Source of the DNA: Leptospira venezuelensis
GTDB lineage: Bacteria > Spirochaetota > Leptospiria > Leptospirales > Leptospiraceae
DNA length: 64,000 bases
NCBI RefSeq assembly: GCF_002150035.1
Contig: NZ_NETS01000008.1
Location: 62,001-126,000, forward strand
Direction: 5' to 3'
The notes beneath the pieces were generated by a model. The model was not told where the DNA came from. It saw only the letters and a program-made list of their open reading frames with translations, and searched no databases. Within the stretch, counting starts at the first letter, position 1. Every line of letters starts with the position of its first letter. Shown here piece by piece: positions 35,320 through 44,528 of the stretch. Position numbers and translations under genes: made by a program.

Positions 35320-35925
35320 TCATTCGCCCCTAGGCTTTTGTTCTTTTCTAGGCGGACGACTTAATCTGGACTCTTCCTTTTCGGAAGGAAGCTCTCTATT
35401 AGGTTGTTTAGTACTAGGTTGCAAACGAGGAGAATCGGATTCATTTCCGCTCGGGCTCAGATCCTCTCTAGGTGGTCTTTCATTCTCTGTAGGAAAGAAA
35501 ACTCTCGAATCCCCATCCTTTATCTTAGAATTGCGGATTGTATCTGACTCTTCCAGCTCAGGTTTAGGAGAAGAAGGATCCATCTTTGGTTTTTCCAAAG
35601 AATATCTTTCAATATCCAAGGAAGAACTTCCTGACTCCGAATAAGAAGGATCGCTCCATCTAACATCCTTTCTTTTCCGATTATATTCTCTTTCTATATC
35701 TTCTAAAAATAGCGCCTTACGATCCAGTTCCTTTGCCTGGTCCTCTTCTCCCGCTAAAGCCAATCCCTTTTGGAAACTGAACCAGCCTAAAACCATAGCG
35801 ACTAGAACCGCCAAGCTAAGAGCAGCTGTGCCGATCGTCTTTACCACTTTTGGAGGGAGATTTCCCAAAACCTGGTCGATCGAGACCCTGATATTGGTTA
35901 AGATGGAGAATGGATTGAATGCCAT
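35320..35925 (-). CDS. Hypothetical single-pass membrane protein with disordered tail
   Basis: 201 residues. One membrane helix (residues about 30-52, IGTAALSLAVLVAMVLGWFSF), then a long hydrophilic tail rich in Ser, Pro, Glu and Arg. The first 25 residues (NPFSILTNIRVSIDQVLGNLP) may form an amphipathic helix. No enzyme motif or family is recognised. It is coupled to the exported TPR protein downstream, so the pair may act together at the envelope. Confidence 0.6.
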   Translation of the reverse strand: MAFNPFSILTNIRVSIDQVLGNLPPKVVKTIGTAALSLAVLVAMVLGWFSFQKGLALAGEEDQAKELDRKALFLEDIEREYNRKRKDVRWSDPSYSESGSSSLDIERYSLEKPKMDPSSPKPELEESDTIRNSKIKDGDSRVFFPTENERPPREDLSPSGNESDSPRLQPSTKQPNRELPSEKEESRLSRPPRKEQKPRGE

Positions 35926-36114
35926 AGGTTTACCCTAGGATCATCGGCCGTTTTCACGGTTTTTCAAGGACATAATTTTTGAAAAAAGGAAGGGAAATCC
36001 TGACTTGTAGTAACTTCGACAGATCAAGCCCAGTCTGAAAATCAGCAGATTTCGGAGATTTTTCGCCTTCTTCCCATTAAGTCTTTTTACAGGTTTTCGA
36101 TTGTAAAAAATAGG

Positions 36115-37866
36115 ATGGAACTTACTCTCCAACAACGGCCCCCCAGGATGAGCGACTCAATTCGCAATTATACTGAATCATTATTAAAAGATCTGGAAGA
36201 GAACGAAAACGGATTTTTCAAGGTGGAAAATCTGGACGGACTCGCGTACCTCACCATCTTCCCAGCTGGGAGAAAGGGTAAAGAAGTAGAATATCGCGAA
36301 ATTCTAAAACGTTTGGATGTATTCAAAATTTCAGGAGTTTCAGAAGAAGAAGTCAAACGTATCTTAAAGACCAAAGACTCAGAACCTCATCTAATCGGAA
36401 AATGGCCAGGCAAACCGGAAGCCTCTAGTCTGGACCTGAAAATTTCAGACGATAAGATGTCCGTCCACGGAATTCTCCACCCGCCTAAATTCGGTGGAAA
36501 ATTATTAACTAGGGACGAGATATTATCTAAGTTACAGACCTATGGTATCGTTTTTGGAATTATAGAAGAATCAATTCTCAAACTTTCTCAGGCAGAAGAT
36601 TATGGAAAAAGGACCTTAGTTGCCCAGGGAGAATTTCCTATTCCAGGAAAAGACGGAGACATCCGCATACTGTTCCAACATCCAGGCACTCCTACTTTAG
36701 AAGAAGACGAATTTGGAAGAGTAGATTTTAAGAATATTCAAATCATCCAAAGTGTTAAGAAAAACCAGAAACTTGCGGAAAAAATTTCTCCATCTCCAGG
36801 TAAACCTGGCAAAAACGTAAAAGGAGAAGTCCTTCCATTCGAAGAAGGTAAATTAGCAGAATGGAAATTAGGCCCAAATGTTAAAATTTCAGAAGATGGA
36901 AATGTAGTTCAATCCTTGATAGATGGCCGACCAATATTAGATCGTTTCGGACTGATCCGAGTTGATGAGGTTTGTTTACTGGAAAATGTAGACTTCTCCA
37001 CAGGAAACATAAATTTTCCCGGTACAATCATTGTTGAAGAATCTATCGCTGACGGTTTCACTCTCGAAACGGACGGATCCATTATAGTTAAAAAATCTGT
37101 AGGTAAAGTTTTTCTAAAAGCAAAAGGAGACATCGTTCTTTCCGGAGGATTTATGGGAAGAAACGGTGGAATGATAGAATCAGGTGCAGATATCTATGCA
37201 AAATTTATAGAACAGGGAAAGATGATCGCTAAAAATTCTATCTTCATAGAAGAAGCTGCGATGCACTCTGAACTGATTGCAGGGGAATCCGTTGTAGTTA
37301 GAGGTGGAAGAGGAGAAATCATCGGAGGACAATGTGTTGCGGGGAAAATGATTACCTGCACGAAACTCGGTGCAATCGTTGAGACACGAACCGTGCTCAG
37401 CTGCGGAATGCCTCCTGAACTTCTTTCAGAATTAGAGGATCTAAAATCAGAGATCCGTAAAAACCAGGATATATTAAAAAAAGTAGATATTAGTATCCAA
37501 AAACTAAGCGACGATTCCCAAAGAAGAAGTTTAAGCCCCGAAGAAAAAGATAGTCTTCCAAAATTACAGGCAATCCGTCAGAAATATAGTTCTATCTTAG
37601 AGAATTTATTTGCTCAGGAACAATCTGCGATCCTATCCTTCGATCCTGATAAAAATTCATTTATAGAAGTAGAAAGAGAGATTTTCCCAGGAGTGGAAGC
37701 TAACCTAGGAAGGAACAAAAAGTTCAGTGTAAAATTGAAAGAAATCCCAGGTCCTTCTTTCCTATACTTAGGAGGAGATGGTCAAATCGCTCATTCTAAG
37801 GTAAAACCTAAACGATTGGGGCTTTTACAGGAAGAATCTCCAGAATCAGATTCTTCCGCAGATTAA
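36115..37866 (+). CDS. FapA-domain (DUF342) protein
   Basis: 583 residues. The middle and C-terminal parts match DUF342/FapA: ISPSPGKPGKNVKGEVLPF near residue 225, then beta-helix-like repeats (NFPGTIIVEESIADGF, IIVKKSVGKVFLKAKGDIVL, IEAGADIYAKF-type segments) to about 430, and a helical end. The N-terminal 120 residues are variable. FapA in other bacteria helps place polar flagella or cell-envelope machines; the role in spirochaetes is not known to me. An ATG at 36148 is an alternative start. It ends in a TTAA shared with the convergent lipoprotein. Confidence 0.82.
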   Translation: MELTLQQRPPRMSDSIRNYTESLLKDLEENENGFFKVENLDGLAYLTIFPAGRKGKEVEYREILKRLDVFKISGVSEEEVKRILKTKDSEPHLIGKWPGKPEASSLDLKISDDKMSVHGILHPPKFGGKLLTRDEILSKLQTYGIVFGIIEESILKLSQAEDYGKRTLVAQGEFPIPGKDGDIRILFQHPGTPTLEEDEFGRVDFKNIQIIQSVKKNQKLAEKISPSPGKPGKNVKGEVLPFEEGKLAEWKLGPNVKISEDGNVVQSLIDGRPILDRFGLIRVDEVCLLENVDFSTGNINFPGTIIVEESIADGFTLETDGSIIVKKSVGKVFLKAKGDIVLSGGFMGRNGGMIESGADIYAKFIEQGKMIAKNSIFIEEAAMHSELIAGESVVVRGGRGEIIGGQCVAGKMITCTKLGAIVETRTVLSCGMPPELLSELEDLKSEIRKNQDILKKVDISIQKLSDDSQRRSLSPEEKDSLPKLQAIRQKYSSILENLFAQEQSAILSFDPDKNSFIEVEREIFPGVEANLGRNKKFSVKLKEIPGPSFLYLGGDGQIAHSKVKPKRLGLLQEESPESDSSAD

Positions 37867-38249
37867 TTCCCTTCCGGAAATAATTCCCTGCAAGACGGGA
37901 TCCCGCCAGCTTGCTCCATATCTGAACAAGGAGTTTTAAGAAGATCGTCCATACAACGTTTTACTTTCCCTATCTGTTGGTCGGTGACCTTTTCGTAATC
38001 ATCCGGAAGAATGGATTGATTACTTTGCTCGGCCATACATTGATCCAGCGAAGAAAATCCTGACTTGGCCGCATTCTGCTCTCCGGAAGGAAGTGTCTCC
38101 AAATATTGAGCAGAACATTCTAAATTTTTTTTACACAACTCTTTAATATAGTTTTGGCTAAGTTGTTTGACTTCTTTTTTGGACAAAGATGGTCCCTTTC
38201 TGCAGGAAAGAATTAAGAGTGAAAATACAATTATAGAGATAAATTTCAT
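37863..38249 (-). CDS. Small lipoprotein with conserved cysteines
   Basis: 128 residues from the ATG at 38249 (a longer frame begins at 38267). The signal sequence MKFISIIVFSLLILSC ends in an LLILSC lipobox. The mature part is helical, with cysteines in ELCKKNLECSAQY, DQCMAEQ, RCMDD, TPCSDM and SCRELF, suggesting a small disulfide-braced fold. This pattern is seen in short leptospiral lipoproteins (TIGR04454-like), whose function is unknown. It is convergent with the FapA gene. Confidence 0.75.
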   Translation of the reverse strand: MKFISIIVFSLLILSCRKGPSLSKKEVKQLSQNYIKELCKKNLECSAQYLETLPSGEQNAAKSGFSSLDQCMAEQSNQSILPDDYEKVTDQQIGKVKRCMDDLLKTPCSDMEQAGGIPSCRELFPEGN

Positions 38250-38327
38250 TTGGGTTATCGAAAGCATATGCTTAGATTATACAGAATAGACGGACAATTC
38301 TTCCATTCTGCAAGCTGTTCTTTTTAA

Positions 38328-38753
38328 TTATTTCATTTTTGTGAGAATCAAACGATTCCCTTTTCCGGATTGGTCTATATAAAAATGGTCCGTTAGTTTC
38401 CGAACCAGGTAGAGACCGATTCCTTCTTCCCTATAATCTCCTGGGTCAAATCCTCTGATCTCAGAAATATTTTTCTGAACTCCGAAATCTCGAATCCTGA
38501 CTTCCATACGATTTTCGAGAACTGTGACTTCTAAAAAGATTGGATAATTCGTTTTTCCAAGATATGCGTGTTTAATCACGTTCAGAAGACATTCCCCCAC
38601 TGCCAATTTCAGATCGGCAGCATCATACAGGGAAAATCCCGATTCTCTTGCTAGGTTGTAAACGAAGTTCCGCGCTACAGTCACGTAACGCGGATGGGAA
38701 GGAACTTGTATCCGAAATTGATTCGAATAATCGGTTTTTTTGATCTCGGCCAA
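38328..38753 (-). CDS. RsbW-like ATP-binding serine kinase/anti-sigma factor
   Basis: 141 residues with the GHKL ATPase fold in its short anti-sigma form: N-box DLKLAVGECLLNVIKHAYLG near residues 44-63, strand IFLEVTVLENRMEVRIRDFG with the Asp-x-Gly-like motif near 95, and REEGIGLYLVRKLTD (G-box) near 110-125. By family it would phosphorylate a STAS partner or bind a sigma factor. The STAS gene at 26303-26605 is the only candidate partner in the window. It is 18 bp downstream of xerD. Confidence 0.87.
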   Translation of the reverse strand: MAEIKKTDYSNQFRIQVPSHPRYVTVARNFVYNLARESGFSLYDAADLKLAVGECLLNVIKHAYLGKTNYPIFLEVTVLENRMEVRIRDFGVQKNISEIRGFDPGDYREEGIGLYLVRKLTDHFYIDQSGKGNRLILTKMK

Positions 38754-38771
38754 AATCAGGTCCGGGGAAAA

Positions 38772-39668
38772 TTATCCTCTCGGATGGAATTTCTTATGAA
38801 CTTCCTTCAGAGTTTTATTCGCCATATGAGTATAGATTTGGGTAGTCGAAATGTCGATATGCCCCAAAAGTTCCTGAACCGATTTTAGATCCGCGTGGTT
38901 TTCCAACAAGTGGGTTGCGAAAGAGTGTCTCAGAGTGTGAGGAGTCACTTTTTTCTTGATGCTTGTTCGTTTGATATAATGGTTCAGAAGTCTCCAAACG
39001 GATTTTCTATTAATAAAAGATCCTTTTTTGGAAACGAAAAGGTAATCACAATTTCTGTTTTTCAGAATATAAGGTCTGCTTTGTTTTAAGTAACGATTCA
39101 GAATGTCCAAAGATTTCTCACCAAATGGAACTAGTCTTTGTCGTCCGCCCTTACCTTCTACAGTTAGGGTCATTCCGGACATATCCATATCAGTCAATCT
39201 CAGGTTACATGCTTCCGAAATTCTAAGTCCGGAAGAATACAGAAGTTCGAAAATACATTTGTCTCTGAGTTCGTAGAGATTATCCTCTTTGATCACAACG
39301 AATAATTCATCGATCTCTTCTTGTGTCAGATAATCCGGGATGGATCTCATCACTTCCGGAGTTTCGATCTTTTCCGTTGGATTTGAATCCAGCTTCTTTT
39401 CGTCTTTTAAAAATTTATAAAATTGGCGGATGGCAACTACTTCGCGAGCGATCGTCTTTGCAGAAATTTTACGATTCCTCTCTTCGTTCAAGAAACGAAC
39501 TATGTCGTTCGCCTGGACTTCTAAGAAGTCGAGATGTTCTTTTTCGAGGAAGTTCTTAAACTTGTTCAGATCGTATCCGTACGAGTAAATGGAATTGTCG
39601 CTCAGACCCTTCTCAACCGAGAGGTATTCTTGGAAATTTTGTAGTAGATTCTTATGAGAAGATGTCAC
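38772..39668 (-). CDS. xerD: Site-specific tyrosine recombinase XerD
   Basis: 298 residues from a GTG at 39666-39668, which gives the normal XerD length. A frame open from 39779 adds 37 residues that do not match the family. The N-terminal SAM-like domain is residues about 5-90. The catalytic set is visible: Arg in YSSGLRISEACNL, Lys in VEGKGGRQRLVP, HTLRHSFATHLL (His and Arg), HID following LLGH, and Tyr in STTQIYTHM. It resolves chromosome dimers at dif; no dif-like site was recognised here. No strong ribosome site is visible. Confidence 0.9.
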   Translation of the reverse strand: MTSSHKNLLQNFQEYLSVEKGLSDNSIYSYGYDLNKFKNFLEKEHLDFLEVQANDIVRFLNEERNRKISAKTIAREVVAIRQFYKFLKDEKKLDSNPTEKIETPEVMRSIPDYLTQEEIDELFVVIKEDNLYELRDKCIFELLYSSGLRISEACNLRLTDMDMSGMTLTVEGKGGRQRLVPFGEKSLDILNRYLKQSRPYILKNRNCDYLFVSKKGSFINRKSVWRLLNHYIKRTSIKKKVTPHTLRHSFATHLLENHADLKSVQELLGHIDISTTQIYTHMANKTLKEVHKKFHPRG

Positions 39669-39841
39669 TTTCTTAGTCCCGCTTCCGATTATTACAGTAC
39701 TAAATCCTTCGGACAAATTCTCCCTCGAGATTGAAACTTTTTTAAGATTGCGGCACGAGGAGGCCCGTAAATTGTACAAATTCGACGGGCGGACATAACA
39801 AAAAACCGTCCTTTTTCTTATCCCCTAAGGGAAAAAAAACT

Positions 39842-40390
39842 ATGGAAATGAGACAGAAGTTCCGATACGCCATAATTTTGCTTATGTCCCAATTTGCTTT
39901 GAATTGCGATTCCTCAGGGGAACTAGCAAGTAAGGCGAGAGAAAAAGAAGCGCAAGGCAACACAGCAGAGGCTTTATATTATTACGATTTAGCACTTAGA
40001 GAAAATCCTGAAAATTTTACGGCGAATAAAAATTTAGGAATTCTTTTAGCAGAAAGCGGAGAAGCACCTGGATCCGCTTCTCTCTATCTAGAAAAAGCTC
40101 TTAAAAAAGATCCAAAAAACCCTGAGATACTTCTATATCTTTTGGAAATTTATATCTTAGCAGGCTCCAAAGACGAGACCGAATCCGTTTTAAGGGGATT
40201 TTCCGAAAGTTGGGACAAGGACAGAGAGAGTCTCGCCAAGTTTCTAAGCTCTTGTATCTTAGATTCCAAGAAGAATATTTCTGAAAGAAAACGTTTCCAA
40301 GAGAATCGTATCCCTGAATCGAATCCCGCCTCTAAAAGACTCTTTGAACTTTGCGGAAAAAAACTCTATGAGGAAACTTCAGGTAAATGA
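39842..40390 (+). CDS. TPR lipoprotein
   Basis: 182 residues. The signal sequence with lipobox FALNC ends near residue 22. Two TPR units follow (AREKEAQGNTAEALYYYDLA, ALRENPENFTANKNLGILLA and SASLYLEKALKKDPKNPEIL) and then a helical tail. It is probably a periplasm-facing or outer-membrane scaffold. The stop overlaps the start of the SGNH gene by 4 bp (ATGA), so the two are a translational unit. Confidence 0.75.
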   Translation: MEMRQKFRYAIILLMSQFALNCDSSGELASKAREKEAQGNTAEALYYYDLALRENPENFTANKNLGILLAESGEAPGSASLYLEKALKKDPKNPEILLYLLEIYILAGSKDETESVLRGFSESWDKDRESLAKFLSSCILDSKKNISERKRFQENRIPESNPASKRLFELCGKKLYEETSGK

Positions 40391-41442
40391 GAGAGATTAC
40401 CTACTCGCGAAAGATCCGCTTTATTTTTTTATTATATTCTGTTTTTCTGTTTGGTCTCTTAGAAATTTTACTGAGACTTCCCATTTTTCCTTCCGTTCAA
40501 TTTAGATTAGATGACAAAAAACTTCATTGCCTTCAAACTTCAGAGAATTTAGATTCAATACCTTGGATGAGGCTTTGTCCAAGCCAAAGTTTAGAACTTT
40601 TTCATCCGGAAAAGAATATTCGTTATCATATTTCTACTGATTTTAGAGGAGAAAGGATTACTTCTAACAACGGAAGCAATGGCGCTGATCTTGCAGATCG
40701 GAACTCCTACAACGCTGATAGACATGAAATTTGGGTTTTGGGAGATTCTGTTGCTTTAGGATATTTGGTTAGCGACCAGGAAAGTCTTCCTTGGGCTTTA
40801 GATTCTATTTTAGAACAAAAGAATGAACATGTAAAAGTCAGAAATTTGGGAGTGGATGCTCTGGGAAGTTTTGGCATCCAAGAAAGATTAACCGAAGTTT
40901 TGAAGGAATCTTCCCCACCTCAGGCTGCCTATTGGATCTATCATATTTCCGATTTTACTGATTCTTATAAAGAGTTAGAATTACAATCTTCTTTAAAAAA
41001 AAGGATCTTAGTACGAGTTTCCTATATCCTTTCCAAATATAGTGCAGTATTCAACGCGTTCAAAATCGTTTATGAGAAGTATAAACCGGAATCAGCGGAA
41101 AATTTAGTAATTCCTTCCAGTGGTAACGTTCTGAGTCCGGATCATCCTCATAGAAAAGCAGCTATCTCTTTATTTGAATTTGTAAAAGAGAAGAAGGTCC
41201 CTTTTACCTTAGTATTTCTGCCTGAACCGAATGAAAAATATGATCCGGTTGTTGATTCAGCACTCGTAAAAGAAGTCAGACAGATCGCAGTCGATTCTAA
41301 AATTCCCGTGTTGGACCTCCAACAACCCATTTATGATTTTTGGAAAAAGAACAATCAGGAAATCTTTCTTCCGAAAGACGGACATCCAAACCCAGCGTTA
41401 TATAGTTTCATTGCACAAGAAATAGCAAAAGACATTCATTAA
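40387..41442 (+). CDS. Membrane-anchored SGNH/GDSL hydrolase-like protein
   Basis: 351 residues. An N-terminal membrane helix (residues about 9-30) is followed by a periplasmic SGNH domain: WVLGDSVALGY near 115-125 (block I with Ser120), DALGSFGIQERL near 157, and the DGHPNPALYSFIAQEI block V (Asp/His) near the end. Such proteins add or remove O-acyl groups on glycans, often with an MBOAT partner. A second SGNH protein with an MBOAT lies just beyond the repeat patch, convergent with this gene. Confidence 0.8.
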   Translation: MREITYSRKIRFIFLLYSVFLFGLLEILLRLPIFPSVQFRLDDKKLHCLQTSENLDSIPWMRLCPSQSLELFHPEKNIRYHISTDFRGERITSNNGSNGADLADRNSYNADRHEIWVLGDSVALGYLVSDQESLPWALDSILEQKNEHVKVRNLGVDALGSFGIQERLTEVLKESSPPQAAYWIYHISDFTDSYKELELQSSLKKRILVRVSYILSKYSAVFNAFKIVYEKYKPESAENLVIPSSGNVLSPDHPHRKAAISLFEFVKEKKVPFTLVFLPEPNEKYDPVVDSALVKEVRQIAVDSKIPVLDLQQPIYDFWKKNNQEIFLPKDGHPNPALYSFIAQEIAKDIH

Positions 41443-41445
41443 AAA

Positions 41446-41526
41446 CTCTCCGCGTCTTTGCGACTCTGCGTGGCGAAAATTGGATCAGATTTAATTCTCA
41501 CGCAGAAACACGGAGTCGCAGAGATT
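41446..41526. repeat. Imperfect inverted repeat of CTCTGCG(T/A)CT-rich type
   Basis: Left arm 41446-41475 (starting CTCTCCGCGTC) and right arm 41497-41526 (reverse complement starting AATCTCTGCGACTCCG) are imperfect inverted copies around a 21-bp spacer. The consensus CTCTGCG-type 30-mers are seen as dispersed intergenic repeats in several bacterial genomes. Confidence 0.6.
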
Positions 41527-41543
41527 TAGTACGCGGCAGTGAT

Positions 41544-41589
41544 GCGCAGACCTTTAGTCCGGGCGAAGCCCGGATGAGCGCGGCTGCGC
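41544..41589. repeat. GC-rich nested hairpin
   Basis: Outer arms GCGCAG (41544-41549) and CTGCGC (41584-41589) enclose a perfect 7-bp stem TCCGGGC (41558-41564) with GCCCGGA (41568-41574) around a GAA loop. It is much richer in GC than the flanking genes. A third GC-rich run continues to about 41630. It may act as a terminator between the convergent SGNH and MBOAT genes. Confidence 0.55.
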
Positions 41590-41637
41590 GAAGTCGTAGC
41601 AGCACGGTCCGAGCAAAGCGAAGGAGCCGCCCAAATC

Positions 41638-43068
41638 TTAAAACTGGAAGTACAAGAAAGGTGCGCTTACAGTCACACTGTATAAGATAAAACAGATAGA
41701 GATCAGGATTGCTGAGATACCATATACCCAGATACGATTCTCAAAAAGTTTTTTGGCCCAAGGAGTCTCTTTTTCCATCAGGTAATCTCCAAGCATTAGT
41801 ATAAACACTGTGGAAAGAACGGATAACGGTACTGGTAGGAAATCGCCTTCTACTCCAGAGAACATTCTGCTGACCATTGCCCAACCTACTTGGACGCTAT
41901 TGCCAATTCCTTCGACTGGTCTTGCCCGGAAGAAATACATGGAAATTCCGAAGATGGTAAATGGATATGCTACTTTAATTGTGCTCGGGATCTTTTCCCA
42001 ATAATTTTTAATTTTTTCGAAAGAGAATGCGAATCTTTCAATCACCATTAAACTCGCGTGAACAAATCCCCAAACTACGAAATTCCAATCTGCACCATGC
42101 CAGATTCCGCTCACAAATGTTGTGAGGAAAAGGTTTATATAAGTTCTGGAAATTCCTTTTTTGTTTCCGCCCAAGAAGATATATACATATTCCTTCAGCC
42201 AAGAGCTGAATGATATATGCCAACGTCTCCAGAATTCTGAAACTGTTTGAGAAAGGAAAGGTTGTCTGAAGTTAATTGGAATATGAAATCCCATGATTCT
42301 TCCGGTTCCGATTGCCACATCAGAATATCCTGAAAAGTCGCAATACATTTGAATAATGTATAAGGAACCTGTGACTGCCAAAGAAAACCATCCATAATGA
42401 AGAGGATCCGCAAATACTGGATCAATGACGGCAGCAATCGGATCTGCTACGAATGTTTTTTTGAAAAGTCCCCAGGCAAGTTGTCTAATCCCAGGCAGTA
42501 AATTCTCTTTTTTGAATGTATATGTATCCAAGAATTGATGGAGCATATCCTGGGCACGAATGATCGGACCAGCCACCAATTGTGGGAAGAAACTTAGGAA
42601 TAATCCGAATTGAAATAAACTCTCAGCTCTTTTTACTTTTTTGTGATATACGTCGACCGCATACGCGATTGCCTGCAAAGTAAAGAAAGAGATCCCCATT
42701 GGCAATAGTATCCCTGATGGATATGCATAATATGGCTCACAAGGAACGAGACCAAGGATCGTATTCCAAACTGTAAAAGAAAAATCCAGATACTTAAAGA
42801 AGTATAGTAAAGATAGGTTACCCCAAATAGCTATATTCAGGAAAAATAATTTTCCAAATCTGGATTCTGATTTGTCCATCCATAATGTGCAGAAATACGT
42901 GATCGCTATGGAATAGATCAGTAATAAGATGAATGGAACCCTGAAAACTGCATAAAAATATAAGCTAGTAACGAGTAGCCAAAGTTTTTGGAATCTGGAA
43001 GGTACCAGGAAATAAACGAATATGACTATAGGAGCGAAAAGTAAATAATGAAGGGAATTAAAGAGCAA
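41638..43068 (-). CDS. MBOAT-family O-acyltransferase (AlgI-like)
   Basis: A 476-residue polytopic membrane enzyme that passes acyl groups across the inner membrane to a glycan acceptor. Family segments include GISFFTLQAIAYAVDVY near 125, FPQLVAGPIIRA near 165, FWRRWHISFSSWLKEYVY near 260 and the catalytic-type His324 in SGIWHGADWNFVVWG. The gene starts inside the last 11 bp of the SGNH gene upstream, so the two are an acylation pair like AlgI-AlgJ or PatA-PatB. The acceptor may be lipopolysaccharide. Confidence 0.9.
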   Translation of the reverse strand: MLFNSLHYLLFAPIVIFVYFLVPSRFQKLWLLVTSLYFYAVFRVPFILLLIYSIAITYFCTLWMDKSESRFGKLFFLNIAIWGNLSLLYFFKYLDFSFTVWNTILGLVPCEPYYAYPSGILLPMGISFFTLQAIAYAVDVYHKKVKRAESLFQFGLFLSFFPQLVAGPIIRAQDMLHQFLDTYTFKKENLLPGIRQLAWGLFKKTFVADPIAAVIDPVFADPLHYGWFSLAVTGSLYIIQMYCDFSGYSDVAIGTGRIMGFHIPINFRQPFLSQTVSEFWRRWHISFSSWLKEYVYIFLGGNKKGISRTYINLFLTTFVSGIWHGADWNFVVWGFVHASLMVIERFAFSFEKIKNYWEKIPSTIKVAYPFTIFGISMYFFRARPVEGIGNSVQVGWAMVSRMFSGVEGDFLPVPLSVLSTVFILMLGDYLMEKETPWAKKLFENRIWVYGISAILISICFILYSVTVSAPFLYFQF

Positions 43069-44374
43069 GATCAGTCTCCTTCAATTTGGCCTTGAGAGAT
43101 TCTGCCGCCCAAATATTTCCTCTTTTCGTAAAATGCCCGTCTTCCGGAATATAGTGATCTAAGATTCCGAATTTTTTGCCGTTCTGATCAAAACCACACA
43201 TAGAAGAAGTTTCCTTTTTGAAACGTAAAACTTTCACTCCACGTTTTTCGAAAAATGCAGAGGCGCGGGTTGCGTAATTTTCTAAAGGATGGTATTTTCC
43301 ATTATTATAACAATAAATCTCTTCTATTTGGATCGGGAGGATCACAGGAACCAGTTTGAATCCTCTTTCCTTTGCAAGATCTATCATCTTTTGGTAATAT
43401 TCTTGAGTGAGTTCTGGTAAAATCGGAAGAGTTTCGAAAGAAGGAGCAGAATCCACACAAGTAACGTGAGCCGGAATCGGTTCAGGGCACATTGCACCAA
43501 ATACCGCAGAAGTTGGCGTAATATCCGAATCACAATTTGGCCTTTTGACAGGCCTAAAAAAAGAAGACTCAAAATAAGAAATTAAATTTCCAGAAGGGTG
43601 GCTATCGCTTACTTGAGCACCCGCATCCGGAGCGGTAAGCATAGTACATTTATAAAATCCTGCTGAATCCAGTTCTTTACAAATTGAAAGTTTTGTAACT
43701 GCAAACGTAACTTGTATCTGTTCGTAAGCTAGTTTGAGAGCCTGGAGTGTATAAGAGATTCTTGTTAAAATAAATTGTAATTTAAAATTCCGAGCGTAGT
43801 TCGGATCTTTTTCTCTGATTGCATCTGTTTGATCATCAGGTAAGATCCCCTTTTTTGCAAGAGCTTCCGGCATATCGAAATCGTTTGGAGAAATAAAGAA
43901 GAGTACTTCTTTAACATTGTCTAATTTCGTAGAAATATCTTTAAGCCTGTAATAAGAACCTCTAGAACCATAGGCGTCCACTCCCAAGTTCAGTGCTTGG
44001 CGAGCTTCTCCTTTTAATTTTATTCCATCCAAGAGTTGACAGAATGTGTCTGAGTCGCCTACCCCAAATCCCATTACCAAACTATCTCCTAAGCATAGAA
44101 GTTTCGGTTTTCCAGGGATCGGTTCTTCTTTTCCTCTCAGGCCAAGGGAGTTTATGCTAAACTGGCCTTCCCATTTTCCAGCAAAATGACTGACATATTT
44201 GGATTGGCCTGGCTCAAGAGCCACGTAATAATCGGGATGAAAACTATGGATGAGTTTTAGATCTCTATAGTATTGTAGAGAAGGACTGCGTAATAGAACC
44301 AAACCGGCTTCGGTTCCGAGGAAGATTAAAATCAAAAAAACTAGGCCGAAAAACGATTTTTTGGCGAAATCCAT
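43058..44374 (-). CDS. SGNH/GDSL-type O-acyltransferase partner protein
   Basis: 438 residues. One N-terminal membrane helix (residues about 9-27) and a periplasmic SGNH domain: LLCLGDSLVMGFGVGDSDTF near 90-110 (block I), GVDAYGSRGSYYR (block II), LFFISPNDFD (block III Asn) near 155, and EDGHFTKRGNIWAAE (block V) near the end. About 130 residues between blocks III and V carry four cysteines. Its end overlaps the MBOAT gene by 11 bp. It probably performs the final transfer of the acyl group. Confidence 0.83.
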   Translation of the reverse strand: MDFAKKSFFGLVFLILIFLGTEAGLVLLRSPSLQYYRDLKLIHSFHPDYYVALEPGQSKYVSHFAGKWEGQFSINSLGLRGKEEPIPGKPKLLCLGDSLVMGFGVGDSDTFCQLLDGIKLKGEARQALNLGVDAYGSRGSYYRLKDISTKLDNVKEVLFFISPNDFDMPEALAKKGILPDDQTDAIREKDPNYARNFKLQFILTRISYTLQALKLAYEQIQVTFAVTKLSICKELDSAGFYKCTMLTAPDAGAQVSDSHPSGNLISYFESSFFRPVKRPNCDSDITPTSAVFGAMCPEPIPAHVTCVDSAPSFETLPILPELTQEYYQKMIDLAKERGFKLVPVILPIQIEEIYCYNNGKYHPLENYATRASAFFEKRGVKVLRFKKETSSMCGFDQNGKKFGILDHYIPEDGHFTKRGNIWAAESLKAKLKETDLAL

Positions 44375-44478
44375 GAATACTGGATAGCATTTGGATTCCT
44401 ACCCGGATGACAAGACAATTCATCTAGGAAAAGGACTGTTGGAATTCCGACTCTTTCTTCTCGAAAAAAAAGATCTAC

Positions 44479-44507
44479 TTTACAATTCCCCAGTCTAAAA
44501 ATAAAAT
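44479..44507 (+). promoter_or_regulatory. Predicted sigma70-type promoter of trxB
   Basis: TTTACA (44479-44484) and TAAAAT (44502-44507) are separated by exactly 17 bases, close to the TTGACA-N17-TATAAT consensus. The expected start of transcription is near 44514. Confidence 0.6.
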
Positions 44508-44509
44508 CA

Positions 44510-44528
44510 ATTTAGAATCATTCTAAAT
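44510..44528. promoter_or_regulatory. Per-box-like perfect palindrome over trxB transcription start
   Basis: ATTTAGAAT (44510-44518), one central base and ATTCTAAAT (44520-44528) form a perfect 9-1-9 inverted repeat. The core TTAGAATcATTCTAA matches 13 of the 14 arm positions... counted conservatively, it differs from the PerR consensus TTATAATnATTATAA only at the fourth base of each arm. It lies across the predicted start of transcription, where a Fur-family repressor would block. It ends 16 bp before the trxB ATG. Confidence 0.6.

Noticed and set aside
38772..39779. Longer XerD starting at 39779
   Set aside because: The extra 37 residues do not belong to the family and the GTG at 39668 gives the standard length.
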